Positions 7,467 through 16,133 of a DNA stretch of 37,128 nt are shown one piece after another; positions within the stretch are counted from its first letter, which is position 1; the number at the start of each line of letters is the position of its first letter. A program made the translations under genes and the position numbers. The stretch lies in contig JAKADN010000012.1 in NCBI GenBank assembly GCA_021820445.1, positions 1 to 37,128 on the forward strand, in the 5' to 3' direction. Under the pieces are notes generated by a model. That model was given only the letters and a program-made list of their open reading frames with translations, did not search any database and was not told the DNA's origin. The DNA comes from Nitrospirota bacterium. Lineage in GTDB: Bacteria; Nitrospirota; Leptospirillia; Leptospirillales; Leptospirillaceae.

Positions 7467-7516
7467 ATAAAAAAAGCGCGTCCGGACTCTCATCGATCAA
7501 ATCCGGACCGCGCTCT
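7467..7516 (-). terminator. Rho-independent terminator of ppsA
   Basis: On the minus strand an AGCGCGG-TCCGGA arm pairs with TCCGGA-CGCGCT (one bulged base) around a loop of about 15 bases, followed by a run of seven T. It lies 25 bases after the ppsA stop. Confidence 0.88.
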
Positions 7517-7540
7517 TGATGTTGACGGAAACCGAAGTTG

Positions 7541-9946
7541 TTATTTCTTCCCGAGACTCTTCTCCACCTCGAGGATCTTGAGTGTGGTCTTGATCACTGT
7601 ATCGGGATTGAGGGAAATCGAGTCGATTCCCATGCGGACCAGGGCTTCGGCAATTTCAGGGAAGTCGCTCGGAGCCTGCCCGCAGATGCCGGAGTAGGCC
7701 TTGTTCCGTTTTGCGCCTTCGACGGCCATGCGGATGAGGGCCTGAACCCCTTCGTCCCGCTCGTCGAAGGACTCCGCCAGAATCTCCGAATCCCGGTCCA
7801 CACCCAGGGTCAGCTGGGTCAGGTCGTTCGAACCGATGGAGAATCCATCGAAATATTTGGCGAATTCATCGATCAGGATGACATTGTTGGGAATTTCGCA
7901 CATCACGAAGACCTCGAGGCCGTTCACCCCGCGCTTCAGGCCATTCTTTTCAAGAACCTCGATAACGCCCCGGGCCTCTTTGAGAGTCCGGCAAAAAGGA
8001 ATCATGATGCGGACATTGGTCAGTCCCATCACGTCACGCACCCGGCGGATCGCCTGACACTCCAAGGCGAAGCCTTCTTCGTAGCGCGGACTGATATAGC
8101 GGGAAGCACCCCGGAATCCCAGCATGGGGTTCTCCTCGTGAGGCTCGAAGGCCGCGCCTCCGATCAGGCTCGCGTATTCGTTGCTCTTGAAATCACTCAT
8201 GCGGACCGTCACGGGCTTGGGGTAGAAACCGGCAGCGATCGTTCCGATCCCGAAGGCCAGCTTCTCCACAAAATAGTCCTTCATGTCCCGGTATCCCGCC
8301 GTCATCGACTCGATCTCGGCCATGACCTTGGGATCGGTCACCTTCTCCGGATGAACAAGCGCCATCGGATGGATCTTGATAAAGCCGTTGATGATGAATT
8401 CCATACGGGCCAGACCGACCCCGTCATTGGGGATGAAGGAAAGGCCGAAGGCCTGGTCGGGGTCTCCGAGGTTCATCATGACCTTGGTCTTCGGACGGGC
8501 GAAGGCATCGAGCTGGGTCCGGTCCACATGGAACTTCAGAAGCCCCTCGTAGACCATGCCGGTATCTCCCTGGGCGCAGGAGACGGTCGCTTCCTGACCT
8601 GAGGAGAGAGCGTCGATCGCCCCCTCGGCTCCGACCACCGCCGGGATTCCGAGTTCGCGGCTCACGATGGCGGCGTGGCAGGTCCTCCCTCCCCGGCTCG
8701 TGATGATCGCGGCCGCGGTTTTCATGACCGGCTCCCAGTCGGGTGTCGTGGTTTCGGCGACCAGGATTTCCCCGGGCTTGAAATCACGGATATGACGAAG
8801 GTCTCTGATGACATGGACCTTTCCGGAGGCGATGCGCTGTCCGACCGCCTTTCCGCGAAGCAGGACCCGGCTCTTTTCGTCGAGGGTGTAGGCCTCGAGA
8901 AACTCCGCCTTGTTCTTCTGGGATTCCACCGTCTCCGGCCGGGCCTGGACCAGGAAGAGCTCTCCGGAGACGCCGTCCTTTGCCCATTCCATGTCCATCG
9001 GACGATCCACCCCCGCCTTCCGGGTGTAGTGTTCCTCGACCTTGATCGCGTAATCGGTGAGCGTCAGGATCTCATCGTCGGAGAGGCAGAAAGTCTGGGC
9101 CTCCTCCGCGCTGACCCGCTCGTTCGCCACGGTGACCTTGGCGTTCCCGCTGGCATAGACCATCCGGAACTGCTTCTTTCCCATGTTTTTCCGAATGATC
9201 GAACGATGACCGGTCTTGAAAGTGGGCTTGTAGACGTAGAACTCGTCGGGGTCGACATTGCCCTGGACGACATTCTCTCCCAACCCGTAGGCGCCGGTGA
9301 TGAAGACCACGTCCCGGAACCCCGTCTCGGTATCGAGTGTGAAGAGAACCCCCGAAGAGCCCTTGTCGGAGCGGACCATCTTCATCACGCAGATGGAGAG
9401 AGCGATGGAGAAGTGGTCGAATCCGTGATCGACGCGGTAGGAAATCGCCCGGTCCGTATAGAGGGATGCGAAGCATTTGAGGCAGGCCTCCCGGAGCTGC
9501 TGGAGTCCCCGGATGTTGAGGTAGGTATCCTGCTGACCCGCGAAGGAGGCCGTGGGAAGGTCCTCGGCCGTGGCCGAGCTTCTGACCGCCACGTCCGGTG
9601 AGTCTCCGTATTCCTTTCCCAGGAGCCCGTAGGCCTCCTCGATCTCCGCCCACATGTCGGCCGGAATGCTGACCCCCAGGATCAGGTCCCGCGCCATCTT
9701 TCCACGACGTTCGAGGTCGGCGATATTATGGCGGTCGAGGCCGTTCAGGGTCTCCTGGAGAGTCTCCATGATTCCGCCCTTTTTGAGGAGATCCCAGTAG
9801 GCATCGGCCGTGATCGCGAACCCGTTAGGCACCTTGACTCCCTGGGGGACGAGCTCCTGGTACATCTCGCCCAGGGAGGCATTCTTTCCGCCCACAAGGG
9901 GGATATCGGAAAGCTTGATCTCATTGAAGAACCGGATATAGCGCAT
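7541..9946 (-). CDS. ppsA: Phosphoenolpyruvate synthase (pyruvate, water dikinase)
   Basis: 801 residues, the usual length for PpsA. It makes PEP from pyruvate and ATP, releasing AMP and phosphate, and starts gluconeogenesis. The N-terminal pyruvate-phosphate dikinase ATP-binding domain begins right away (FFNEIKLSDIPLVGGKNASL). The mobile phosphohistidine is in GGRTCHAAIVSRE, His near 423. The C-terminal TIM barrel has GSNDLTQLTLGVDRD and the catalytic-loop Cys in GICGQAPSD near 755. This layout and the absence of the PPDK-specific inserts favour PpsA over pyruvate phosphate dikinase. The frame is open to 10075, but the ATG at 9946 has AAAGGGA upstream and matches the family start (MRYIRFFNEI). 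It has its own promoter at 10088-10115 and terminator, so it is a single-gene unit. In an autotroph the enzyme would carry fixed carbon from pyruvate into sugars (inference). Confidence 0.95.
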   Translation of the reverse strand: MRYIRFFNEIKLSDIPLVGGKNASLGEMYQELVPQGVKVPNGFAITADAYWDLLKKGGIMETLQETLNGLDRHNIADLERRGKMARDLILGVSIPADMWAEIEEAYGLLGKEYGDSPDVAVRSSATAEDLPTASFAGQQDTYLNIRGLQQLREACLKCFASLYTDRAISYRVDHGFDHFSIALSICVMKMVRSDKGSSGVLFTLDTETGFRDVVFITGAYGLGENVVQGNVDPDEFYVYKPTFKTGHRSIIRKNMGKKQFRMVYASGNAKVTVANERVSAEEAQTFCLSDDEILTLTDYAIKVEEHYTRKAGVDRPMDMEWAKDGVSGELFLVQARPETVESQKNKAEFLEAYTLDEKSRVLLRGKAVGQRIASGKVHVIRDLRHIRDFKPGEILVAETTTPDWEPVMKTAAAIITSRGGRTCHAAIVSRELGIPAVVGAEGAIDALSSGQEATVSCAQGDTGMVYEGLLKFHVDRTQLDAFARPKTKVMMNLGDPDQAFGLSFIPNDGVGLARMEFIINGFIKIHPMALVHPEKVTDPKVMAEIESMTAGYRDMKDYFVEKLAFGIGTIAAGFYPKPVTVRMSDFKSNEYASLIGGAAFEPHEENPMLGFRGASRYISPRYEEGFALECQAIRRVRDVMGLTNVRIMIPFCRTLKEARGVIEVLEKNGLKRGVNGLEVFVMCEIPNNVILIDEFAKYFDGFSIGSNDLTQLTLGVDRDSEILAESFDERDEGVQALIRMAVEGAKRNKAYSGICGQAPSDFPEIAEALVRMGIDSISLNPDTVIKTTLKILEVEKSLGKK

Positions 9947-10087
9947 CACGTCCCTTTCTGGTTGTCCGCCCGGATTCCGGCTCTGTCGGGGCCCTCTTAT
10001 GGCTTCCGCAGAAAACGGCCCGGTCCCTTTGATCATCGATGGAAACAGACGGGTCCCCCACCCCTCGCGTATCACCTTGGATTTCCC

Positions 10088-10115
10088 ATCTTACCAAATC
10101 CGGCCCAAGGTTCAA
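10088..10115 (-). promoter_or_regulatory. Sigma70-type promoter for ppsA, within an inverted repeat
   Basis: On the minus strand TTGAAC (10115-10110), 16 bases, TAAGAT (10093-10088); both hexamers match consensus at 4/6. The -10 lies between the two arms of an inverted repeat, GGATTT (10079-10084) and AAATCC (10096-10101), with CCTTGG/CCAAGG further out (10075-10080, 10105-10110). The leader to the ATG would be about 135 bases. Confidence 0.5.
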
Positions 10116-10161
10116 AGAAGTCCGCAGGCGTTCAGCCGCCATGCGAAGTCGTGACTGGTTC

Positions 10162-10812
10162 TCAGGGGTTGGAGAACGGCTCGTAGGATCTGGGAGCCGC
10201 ATAGTTTTCGTAGAGCGCCCACAGGATCATGATCAGGATGATCAGCCCCCAGGACAGGATGAACCAGCGATAAAACCGATTCCGGGAAGAGGCCGCGACC
10301 GGGACCGGGGGGCGCCGAAATGGAGGCAGGCTGAGAAATCTCCGGATCGTTTCATACAGGGAGACATCCCGGACTGCGTCCCTGGCCACAGAGAGGACCA
10401 CATTCCCGTCCGGCACATGGACAATCTCGAAACGGTAATCTCCGGGGTTCTCTTTGAGAGAGACGTCATCGAGAGAGAGCCGCTCTTCTTCCCCCCCCGG
10501 CCGTTTCACGATCAGACAATCAGGCCCAATTTCGAGAACAGCAACGGGAGGACGGCGCATTTCGAGAACGACGTAAAGGGTTCCCAGTGCCAGAAGAGAA
10601 CCCAGCGAGGCCGGCACCAGAAAGACCCAGTGAATCAGCATGAGCCTGGTCACCGTGAACAGCCCGAGCGACAGGATGGCCAAGGCCAGCACCACGCGGG
10701 TCAACCACTGTGACAGGCCCGACGGAGGTCCTCCAAAGACCTTCAGGATCCAGGGAGCGGGAGATCCGGCTTGCCAGGGTGAGGGATGAATGTCTTCGGG
10801 GTCATCGTTCAT
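10162..10812 (-). CDS. Membrane protein with PH-like domain, unknown function
   Basis: 216 residues. Two transmembrane helices near residues 38-58 and 62-84 (VVLALAILSLGLFTVTRLM, HWVFLVPASLGSLLALGTLYVV), then a soluble region (about 90-170) of short strands with an R-P-P-V-A-V-L-E-I-G pattern like bacterial PH-type domains (DUF304/YdbT-like), then a basic linker and a third helix near 185-205 (WFILSWGLIILIMILWALY). It lies 78 bases downstream of the efflux adaptor on the same strand and may share that transcript. No catalytic motif is seen. The family link is tentative. Confidence 0.6.
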   Translation of the reverse strand: MNDDPEDIHPSPWQAGSPAPWILKVFGGPPSGLSQWLTRVVLALAILSLGLFTVTRLMLIHWVFLVPASLGSLLALGTLYVVLEMRRPPVAVLEIGPDCLIVKRPGGEEERLSLDDVSLKENPGDYRFEIVHVPDGNVVLSVARDAVRDVSLYETIRRFLSLPPFRRPPVPVAASSRNRFYRWFILSWGLIILIMILWALYENYAAPRSYEPFSNP

Positions 10813-10890
10813 GGGCGCTCCAGTTCTTCCATCTTCGGAAAATTATCCTTCTCCGGTCAACCGGTGTTCCGGCGACTCGACCTCAAGAGA

Positions 10891-11913
10891 TCAGGAGCCG
10901 GCCTGTGACAGGAGGGGCAGGATCCCTTCTGTCACTACCCTGTCCCCGCTTTCGAGATCTCCCCGAACTTCGACATCTTCTTTCAGATGCCCTATGACAG
11001 TCACTGGAACCAGGGTCGGCCCCCCTTCCTTTTTCTTGACAAAGACCGCTGTTTTCTGCTCCTTCGTTCGAACGATCGCCCTTTCGGGGACCAGAAAGAC
11101 CGGAGCCGACTTTCCATCTCCGACGGGAATCCGGATCCGTACCCAGGAGTCGGGGCGGAAATGCCCTCCAGCGTTGTCCAAGGAGATCCGAAGAGGAATC
11201 GTTCGGGTGTTGGGATCGATGAAGGGAGCGATCCGGAGAATCCGGCCTGAGCCGACAATCCCTTCTTCGTGCAGCGGAACAATCGAAACCGGCGAGCCCC
11301 TCAGGAGCCCTTTCTCCTCGCCAGGGTAAAGGAAGGCCTGGACCCAGAGTCTGGAAAGGTCGGACACCTCGAACAGGAGGTCTCCAATCCTGACCTGGGC
11401 TCCTTCGGAGGGTCCGATTCGGATGAGGGTTCCCGAAAGAGGGGAACGGACTTCGTAGCGGTCGACCGGCCGACGCGTCCGTTCCAGACGCTCGATTTCC
11501 TTCCGGGAGGCCCCGAGGAGGCGAAGCTTCTGTTCGGCCAGGACGCGGATTCCTCCGACACTTTTCCTCCCTTTCGCTCCCGGGTTCGCAAGAATGCTCG
11601 CAAGCTCCGATTCGGCACTCAGAAAGTCCGGGCTCTTGAGGACCATGACTGTCTCTCCCCGAGAGACCCGGTCCCCCGGAAAAATCCGGATCGATACCAC
11701 CGAAAGGGCCGGAAGCCGGGCCATCACCTGGGCAAAAGAGGCCGGATCGTAGGCCACCTGGCCCAGAAGGGTGCGCATGGGGGGACCTGGGGCTTTCCGG
11801 ATCGGAACGGTGGCGATCCTCGACGCGGGAGGGGCGACCGGCGAATGCTCGCGGTTTCGCTGACAGGCGGCCAGTATTCCCAAAAGCATGAGGGCGCAAA
11901 TGAGACGCGTCAT
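10891..11913 (-). CDS. RND efflux periplasmic adaptor lipoprotein (membrane fusion protein)
   Basis: 340 residues of the HlyD/CusB-type adaptor family that links an inner-membrane RND pump to an outer-membrane channel. Residues 1-17 are a lipoprotein signal (ICALMLLGILAAC). A barrel-sandwich (biotinyl-lipoyl-like) domain is split around a short helical hairpin: VVSIRIFPGDRVSRGETVMVLKS near 73-95 and VRSPLSGTLIRIGPSEGAQV near 153-173. Beta-barrel and membrane-proximal domains follow (LWVQAFLYPGEEKGLL, PNTRTIPLRISL). The short hairpin (about 55 residues) and order of domains resemble metal-type (CusB/CzcB) and related adaptors more than AcrA. Its start overlaps the permease stop by four bases (ATGA), so translation is coupled. 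No TolC-type channel gene is in the window; the partner must be encoded elsewhere. Confidence 0.9.
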   Translation of the reverse strand: MTRLICALMLLGILAACQRNREHSPVAPPASRIATVPIRKAPGPPMRTLLGQVAYDPASFAQVMARLPALSVVSIRIFPGDRVSRGETVMVLKSPDFLSAESELASILANPGAKGRKSVGGIRVLAEQKLRLLGASRKEIERLERTRRPVDRYEVRSPLSGTLIRIGPSEGAQVRIGDLLFEVSDLSRLWVQAFLYPGEEKGLLRGSPVSIVPLHEEGIVGSGRILRIAPFIDPNTRTIPLRISLDNAGGHFRPDSWVRIRIPVGDGKSAPVFLVPERAIVRTKEQKTAVFVKKKEGGPTLVPVTVIGHLKEDVEVRGDLESGDRVVTEGILPLLSQAGS

Positions 11914-14897
11914 TCGGGGGTCCTTTCAAAAGAGGCCGCAAACCAGCCAGACCCGAGAATCGGCAGGAGAAAAACGGAGGAAAGGAAGGAACCGGCGAGC
12001 CCCCCCAATACCGCGATCGCAAAAGAGCGCTCCATGTCTAAGCCTGCCCCCGCCGCCACGGCGAGCGGGAGCAGGGCCATTGCGTTCGCGACGTGCGTCA
12101 TGAGAAGCGGGACGATCCGGTCCGAAAGGGCTCGTATGAACCGCTCCCGGGAATCGCCCGGGGACTGAAGGGCCCGGTCGATGACAAGGAGTCCGTTTTC
12201 GGCCGAAATTCCGGCGACCAGAACAAGGCCGACGAAGGAGGAAAGATTGAGGGAATGATGAAAGATGTCCAGGGTGAGAAGAGCCACGCCCACGGAGAAA
12301 AAGACCCCGATCAGAAGAATGGCAGGCGGGGCAAACCTCTGGCCAAGGGCAAACACCACCCCGGCCACGAGAAGAATGGCGAAAAGGAGGGCTGCGGTCA
12401 ACTGACTGAAACTTTTCTTTTGCCAGGTCGCATATCCTCCCAGGTCGACCCAGACGGAGGGAGGAAGGGAAAGCGATGCCAATGCGTGGGCGATCCCGGA
12501 GGAGACCGTGCCGAGGTCGGATCCAGCCAGGCGTCCTGACACCGAAATGACCGGAGCCAGGTTTAACTCGTCAAGTTCGGATCGTTCCGGCTCGTCTGAC
12601 CACCGGGCGATTCGGGAAAGGGGAATGAGGCCGGTGGGCGTTTCGACCGGGAAATGACGGATTCCCTCGAGGGTCCGGAAGGGTTGGGGGGAGTCCATCA
12701 CGCGGACAGGACGGGGGATATCCCCTTCCATGACCGTCGTGACCGGAAGGCCCCACAGCCCGGTTCTCAGATCGTCGATGACTTGCCGCGGGGTCAGATG
12801 GTAGGAAGCAGCCAGCTCGCTTTCGACATGAATGAGCGATGCCGGGGGCACGGGTCTTTCGGCCCGTGCCACATCGACCACTCCCGGAATCTTCTTCAGG
12901 AGGGCTATCACCGCCGGAACGGCCTCTTCCATGCGAGCCCTGTCGGATCCATGGATGCGGACCACAACCGGGGCCTGCGTCCCGATCAGGTCGTTCAGCA
13001 TATCCTCGAGGATCTGTGGAAATTCAACCGAAAGCTCGGGCTCCGTCTTCCGGACATAGTGACGCACCTGGTCGATCACCTGGAAGACCGTTCTGCGACG
13101 ATTGTCCGACAGGCGGACGATGATGTCTCCCTTTGTGGGTTCCGTGATGTAGAAGCCCATTTCGGCTCCGAGCCGCCGGGAGGTTGAAACGACCTCCGGC
13201 AATGTCCGGAGATAGGCTTCAATTCGCGAAAAGGCCCGGTCGCTGTCTTCCAGAGAGGTCCCCGGGGGGGCATGAATGTCGATCAGAAAGGCGCCCTCAT
13301 CCATCCTGGGCATGAAATTCGTCGCCAGATCGCGGTGCAGAACAAGAATTGACGCCGTAAAAAAGAGCACCAGGGCCACACCCACTCCCCACCGGGGCAG
13401 GACGAAGACCTTGTCGAGAAACTGTTCCATTCTCCGGCTGGGGGGGGTCCCACTCTCTTCCCCGAGAAAAGAAGGAGTCACGAACAGGTTGACGGCAAGA
13501 GAGAGAACGAGAAGCAGGAGCAACGTCAGGGCAAGCGGCATGAAGAAGGCTCCGGCCAGCCCTCCCAGCCCGAATAGTGGAAAAAGGACAACCATCGAAG
13601 CCAGAGATGAAAAGAGGAAAGGTCGGAGAAGCGAGGGAAGACGCCGCCCTCCTTCCAGAATCACGACGAAGTCGTCGATGACCAGACCCGTGCCGGCCGC
13701 CAGCCCCCCCAGGGTCAGAAGGTTGATCGACTGATGAAAGACGGCGAGAAGGCCCAGAGCCAGGACAAGAATCATGGGAACGAACGTCGCCACGAGGATA
13801 AAGGGGCGGAAGCGGCGGAGGAAGAGCAGGATCACGGCAAAGGCGACTCCGATTCCTATAACAAGGGCCACCGACACATGGAGAATCGCCTGTCCGATTA
13901 CATGCCCCTGGTCATAGGTGACCCGGCTTTGAACTCCTGTGGGCAGGAGATGCATCAACGTTTTCTTTTGGGCCTCGATCCGTTCGACCACTCCCAGGGT
14001 ATTTTCACGATGGGCCCGAAAAACATTCAGGAGTATGGCAGGCTTCCCGAAGGCGCTGACCCGGACCATCCGGTCAGCAGGACGGACTCCGAACCGGACC
14101 GTCGCCACTTGCGAGAGGGGAAGGGGAGCCTGTCCTGCCCCCGAGAGAAATAGCCTTCGAACGGAATCGAGGCCTGAAATGGCATTGTGAACCTCGAGCA
14201 GAAGGATCTGGTGATACTCGGAAAGACGCCCAACCACTCCAATACGGTTGTGATCGGGAAGGGCCGCAAGGACATCCTGCATAGTCTTGCCGGTACTGGC
14301 CAGTTCGTAGGGATTGACCTCCACATGCACTTCACGGCCCTGCCCCCCCACGATCTCGACCTTCCAGACCCCCGGGATGTTCACGAGGAATGGCAGAAGC
14401 CGGTAGCGGGCCAGATCGGTCAACTCGGACGGGGAACGAGACTGGCTCGTCAGAGCCATCTGGTAGACCGGCGTATCGGCAGAAATCATACGGATAGCCC
14501 GGGACCGGGTTCCTGGAGGCAGATCGGGGAGAACTCGCGCAAGGGCCTGATTGACTCGGGAGAGCGCCAGAACCATAGGGGTGTTCCAGGAAAAGCGAAT
14601 GAAGAACTCGGAGGATCCACGGGAGGTCCGCGACCGCACTTCCCGAACCCCCGTCACCCCCCGGAGGGCCATCGAAACCGGTCGGGTGACCCGGACCTCC
14701 ATCTGGGAAAAGGGAAGATCCCGGGTGGATACGATCACTGAGATCCTGGGAAAATCGATGGAGGGATAGAGGGCCACCGGGAGAGTCAGCGCCCTGGCCC
14801 CGGCAAGGACGGTCAGGATCAGCAGGATGAAAAGGGCGGTGACACGATGACGTCTCTGGAAGCGGAGCAATCTCTCCGCACCGGACCCGGCGCTCAT
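11910..14897 (-). CDS. RND-family efflux permease
   Basis: 995 residues, slightly short for RND pumps (about 1020-1050). TM1 is at about 18-40 (VTALFILLILTVLAGARAL), followed by a large periplasmic loop with the pattern SIDFPRISVIVSTR and the usual VTRPVSMALRGVTGV porter segment; helices TM2-6 lie around 335-480, a second periplasmic loop around 530-830, and TM8-12 at 840-985. The proton-relay Asp pair is seen in LVIDDFVVILEGG near 405. The TM10 position that is Lys in AcrB is Glu here (GISAENGLLVID, near 899), as in heavy-metal pumps such as CusA. Substrate is therefore unclear: neither the Met-rich copper path nor AcrB-type residues are evident. The start codon is uncertain since no good ribosome site precedes the ATG at 14897. 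The adaptor gene follows, coupled by overlap. The 157 bases upstream hold no clear promoter. Confidence 0.9.
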   Translation of the reverse strand: MSAGSGAERLLRFQRRHRVTALFILLILTVLAGARALTLPVALYPSIDFPRISVIVSTRDLPFSQMEVRVTRPVSMALRGVTGVREVRSRTSRGSSEFFIRFSWNTPMVLALSRVNQALARVLPDLPPGTRSRAIRMISADTPVYQMALTSQSRSPSELTDLARYRLLPFLVNIPGVWKVEIVGGQGREVHVEVNPYELASTGKTMQDVLAALPDHNRIGVVGRLSEYHQILLLEVHNAISGLDSVRRLFLSGAGQAPLPLSQVATVRFGVRPADRMVRVSAFGKPAILLNVFRAHRENTLGVVERIEAQKKTLMHLLPTGVQSRVTYDQGHVIGQAILHVSVALVIGIGVAFAVILLFLRRFRPFILVATFVPMILVLALGLLAVFHQSINLLTLGGLAAGTGLVIDDFVVILEGGRRLPSLLRPFLFSSLASMVVLFPLFGLGGLAGAFFMPLALTLLLLLVLSLAVNLFVTPSFLGEESGTPPSRRMEQFLDKVFVLPRWGVGVALVLFFTASILVLHRDLATNFMPRMDEGAFLIDIHAPPGTSLEDSDRAFSRIEAYLRTLPEVVSTSRRLGAEMGFYITEPTKGDIIVRLSDNRRRTVFQVIDQVRHYVRKTEPELSVEFPQILEDMLNDLIGTQAPVVVRIHGSDRARMEEAVPAVIALLKKIPGVVDVARAERPVPPASLIHVESELAASYHLTPRQVIDDLRTGLWGLPVTTVMEGDIPRPVRVMDSPQPFRTLEGIRHFPVETPTGLIPLSRIARWSDEPERSELDELNLAPVISVSGRLAGSDLGTVSSGIAHALASLSLPPSVWVDLGGYATWQKKSFSQLTAALLFAILLVAGVVFALGQRFAPPAILLIGVFFSVGVALLTLDIFHHSLNLSSFVGLVLVAGISAENGLLVIDRALQSPGDSRERFIRALSDRIVPLLMTHVANAMALLPLAVAAGAGLDMERSFAIAVLGGLAGSFLSSVFLLPILGSGWFAASFERTPE

Positions 14898-15054
14898 CGA
14901 CAGACTGGTTGCACGTTGGGAAAGCGTCTCATGCCTTCATGTTACCCGGGGAAGGCACACAAGACAATCAATAGGCCCGAAACATGCCAGAAGATGACAC
15001 GTCCTCGCAGATTCCGGAAGAACCCTCAATGCCCATGATCTAAACGAAACTCCA

Positions 15055-15705
15055 TTAGGCCGGCTGCGCAGGAGGGTGAAAGGAAATTTTGGTGGAAGGC
15101 TTGAGCGTCGAAGCCGTCCTTCGGAGAGGATCCGAGAGTTTTTTGAGCTTTGCCGCCACCGTGGGGGGCGGAGAGAGGGTGGCCCATATTTCCACAATAC
15201 CCTTTCCGAAGCGATCCTCTCTTCTGGCAATCGGTGCGGGGGATTCGATCTCGATCGAGGACCGGACGACCGTTTTGGAGGAGTCCACATCATCCGGAGC
15301 CACTGAAACGCAGTCTCCAGGACGAAGGTTCCCAAGTTTGGGCGTCTCGGGATCGCCTGTGACGACCATGGCGCTCCGAAGACGCTTCGGATCCCCCCTG
15401 AAGAGCGACTGGACACTTTCAAGTGACAGCAATCGACCCGTTGGAGCCTGACAAAGGGGGCGGCCGGAGGCGGAAACCCTGGTCTCGCGAATAAGAAGCG
15501 CCACGCTTCGGCGTCCAGGATGCTTCACCACCTTCATCACGACGCCACCGACGATCTTCCTGACGACATGGCGCGAGGGATCTCCCTCCTCCTCGAGGGC
15601 CATGACCGCCCCCGCTTCAGTGCTCTGGCAAGCCGCCAGAGCCATTCCCAGACTTACGAGAAGCCCAGAAAAAAACCTTCGTCCATATCCTTTATCATGT
15701 CCCAT
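15055..15705 (-). CDS. Outer-membrane-type lipoprotein, weakly Slp-like
   Basis: 216 residues from the ATG at 15705, which has GGGAGG eight bases upstream; the frame is open to 15792 but the extra 29 residues have no signal character. Residues 1-26 form a lipoprotein signal (FFSGLLVSLGMALAAC). The mature part has GGVVMKVVKHPGRRSVALL, SASGRPLCQAPTGRLL and MVVTGDPETPKLGNLRPGD, a pattern recalling the Slp family of outer-membrane lipoproteins (GG-V, then grPl..GR, then a v-TG.. strand), but divergent. The C-terminal tail (about 190-216) is basic and Pro-rich. Function is unknown. It is upstream of the RND pump on the same strand with a 157-base gap; a functional link is possible but unproven. 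Confidence 0.6.
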   Translation of the reverse strand: MGHDKGYGRRFFSGLLVSLGMALAACQSTEAGAVMALEEEGDPSRHVVRKIVGGVVMKVVKHPGRRSVALLIRETRVSASGRPLCQAPTGRLLSLESVQSLFRGDPKRLRSAMVVTGDPETPKLGNLRPGDCVSVAPDDVDSSKTVVRSSIEIESPAPIARREDRFGKGIVEIWATLSPPPTVAAKLKKLSDPLRRTASTLKPSTKISFHPPAQPA

Positions 15706-16010
15706 GGCGAACCTCCCAGTCAGAGCATTTCTTCGGAGAGCGACCTCCTCGAGCGCATTGCAATCCATCACCCTTACATAAGCAATCATCATGCCAATTC
15801 ATTCCTGTATAAAAAAATCCATATTAGTCATTCTCCTAATCTTAAGCGTTTGAAATTAAAAGGTGTAAAACAAACAAATTTGTCATCTTTTTAACATTAA
15901 TGAAAAATAGGCTTCACTAATTGGATCAGAAAAACCAATGTCCCGGACGGGCCGCCGTCCTCTCGATTCGCTTTCTTCTCGGGATAGTTTCTTTCCGGAT
16001 GGCGTTAGGC
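15706..16010. other. AT-rich intergenic region between lipoprotein gene and tRNA-Glu
   Basis: About 300 bases without a convincing gene. From about 15778 to 15945 the sequence is markedly AT-rich compared with the flanks, with several T- and A-runs. It must hold the minus-strand promoter of the lipoprotein gene; many AT-rich candidates exist and none stands out. On the minus strand AGGAG near 15836 precedes an ATG opening only a 7-codon frame. No repeat, tRNA or terminator was seen. Confidence 0.5.
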
Positions 16011-16016
16011 TATAAT
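15988..16016 (+). promoter_or_regulatory. Promoter of the tRNA-Glu gene
   Basis: A perfect TATAAT at 16011-16016 lies 19 bases before the tRNA 5' end. The -35 at 17-base spacing (TTTCTT) is weak. Strong -10 and short leader are usual for stable RNA genes. Confidence 0.65.
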
Positions 16017-16035
16017 CCCACTCTCAACCAAGTTG

Positions 16036-16111
16036 GGTCCCATCGTCTAGTGGCCTAGGACGCTGGCCTCTCACGCCGGAAACACGGGTTCGAACCCCGT
16101 TGGGACCACCA
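16036..16111 (+). tRNA. tRNA-Glu (anticodon CTC)
   Basis: A complete 76-base cloverleaf. Acceptor stem GGTCCCA pairs with TGGGACC; D-arm contains GTCTAGTGGCCTAGGAC; anticodon stem CTGGC/GCCGG encloses loop CTCTCAC with anticodon CTC; T-arm ACGGG-TTCGAAC-CCCGT. Discriminator A and the CCA end are encoded. It reads GAG codons. Confidence 0.97.
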
Positions 16112-16133
16112 ACCGATACGCGCCGGAAATTCC

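Noticed and set aside
9947-10075. N-terminal extension of PpsA
   Set aside because: Family alignment from memory and the ribosome site both favour the ATG at 9946; the extension also overlaps the proposed promoter.
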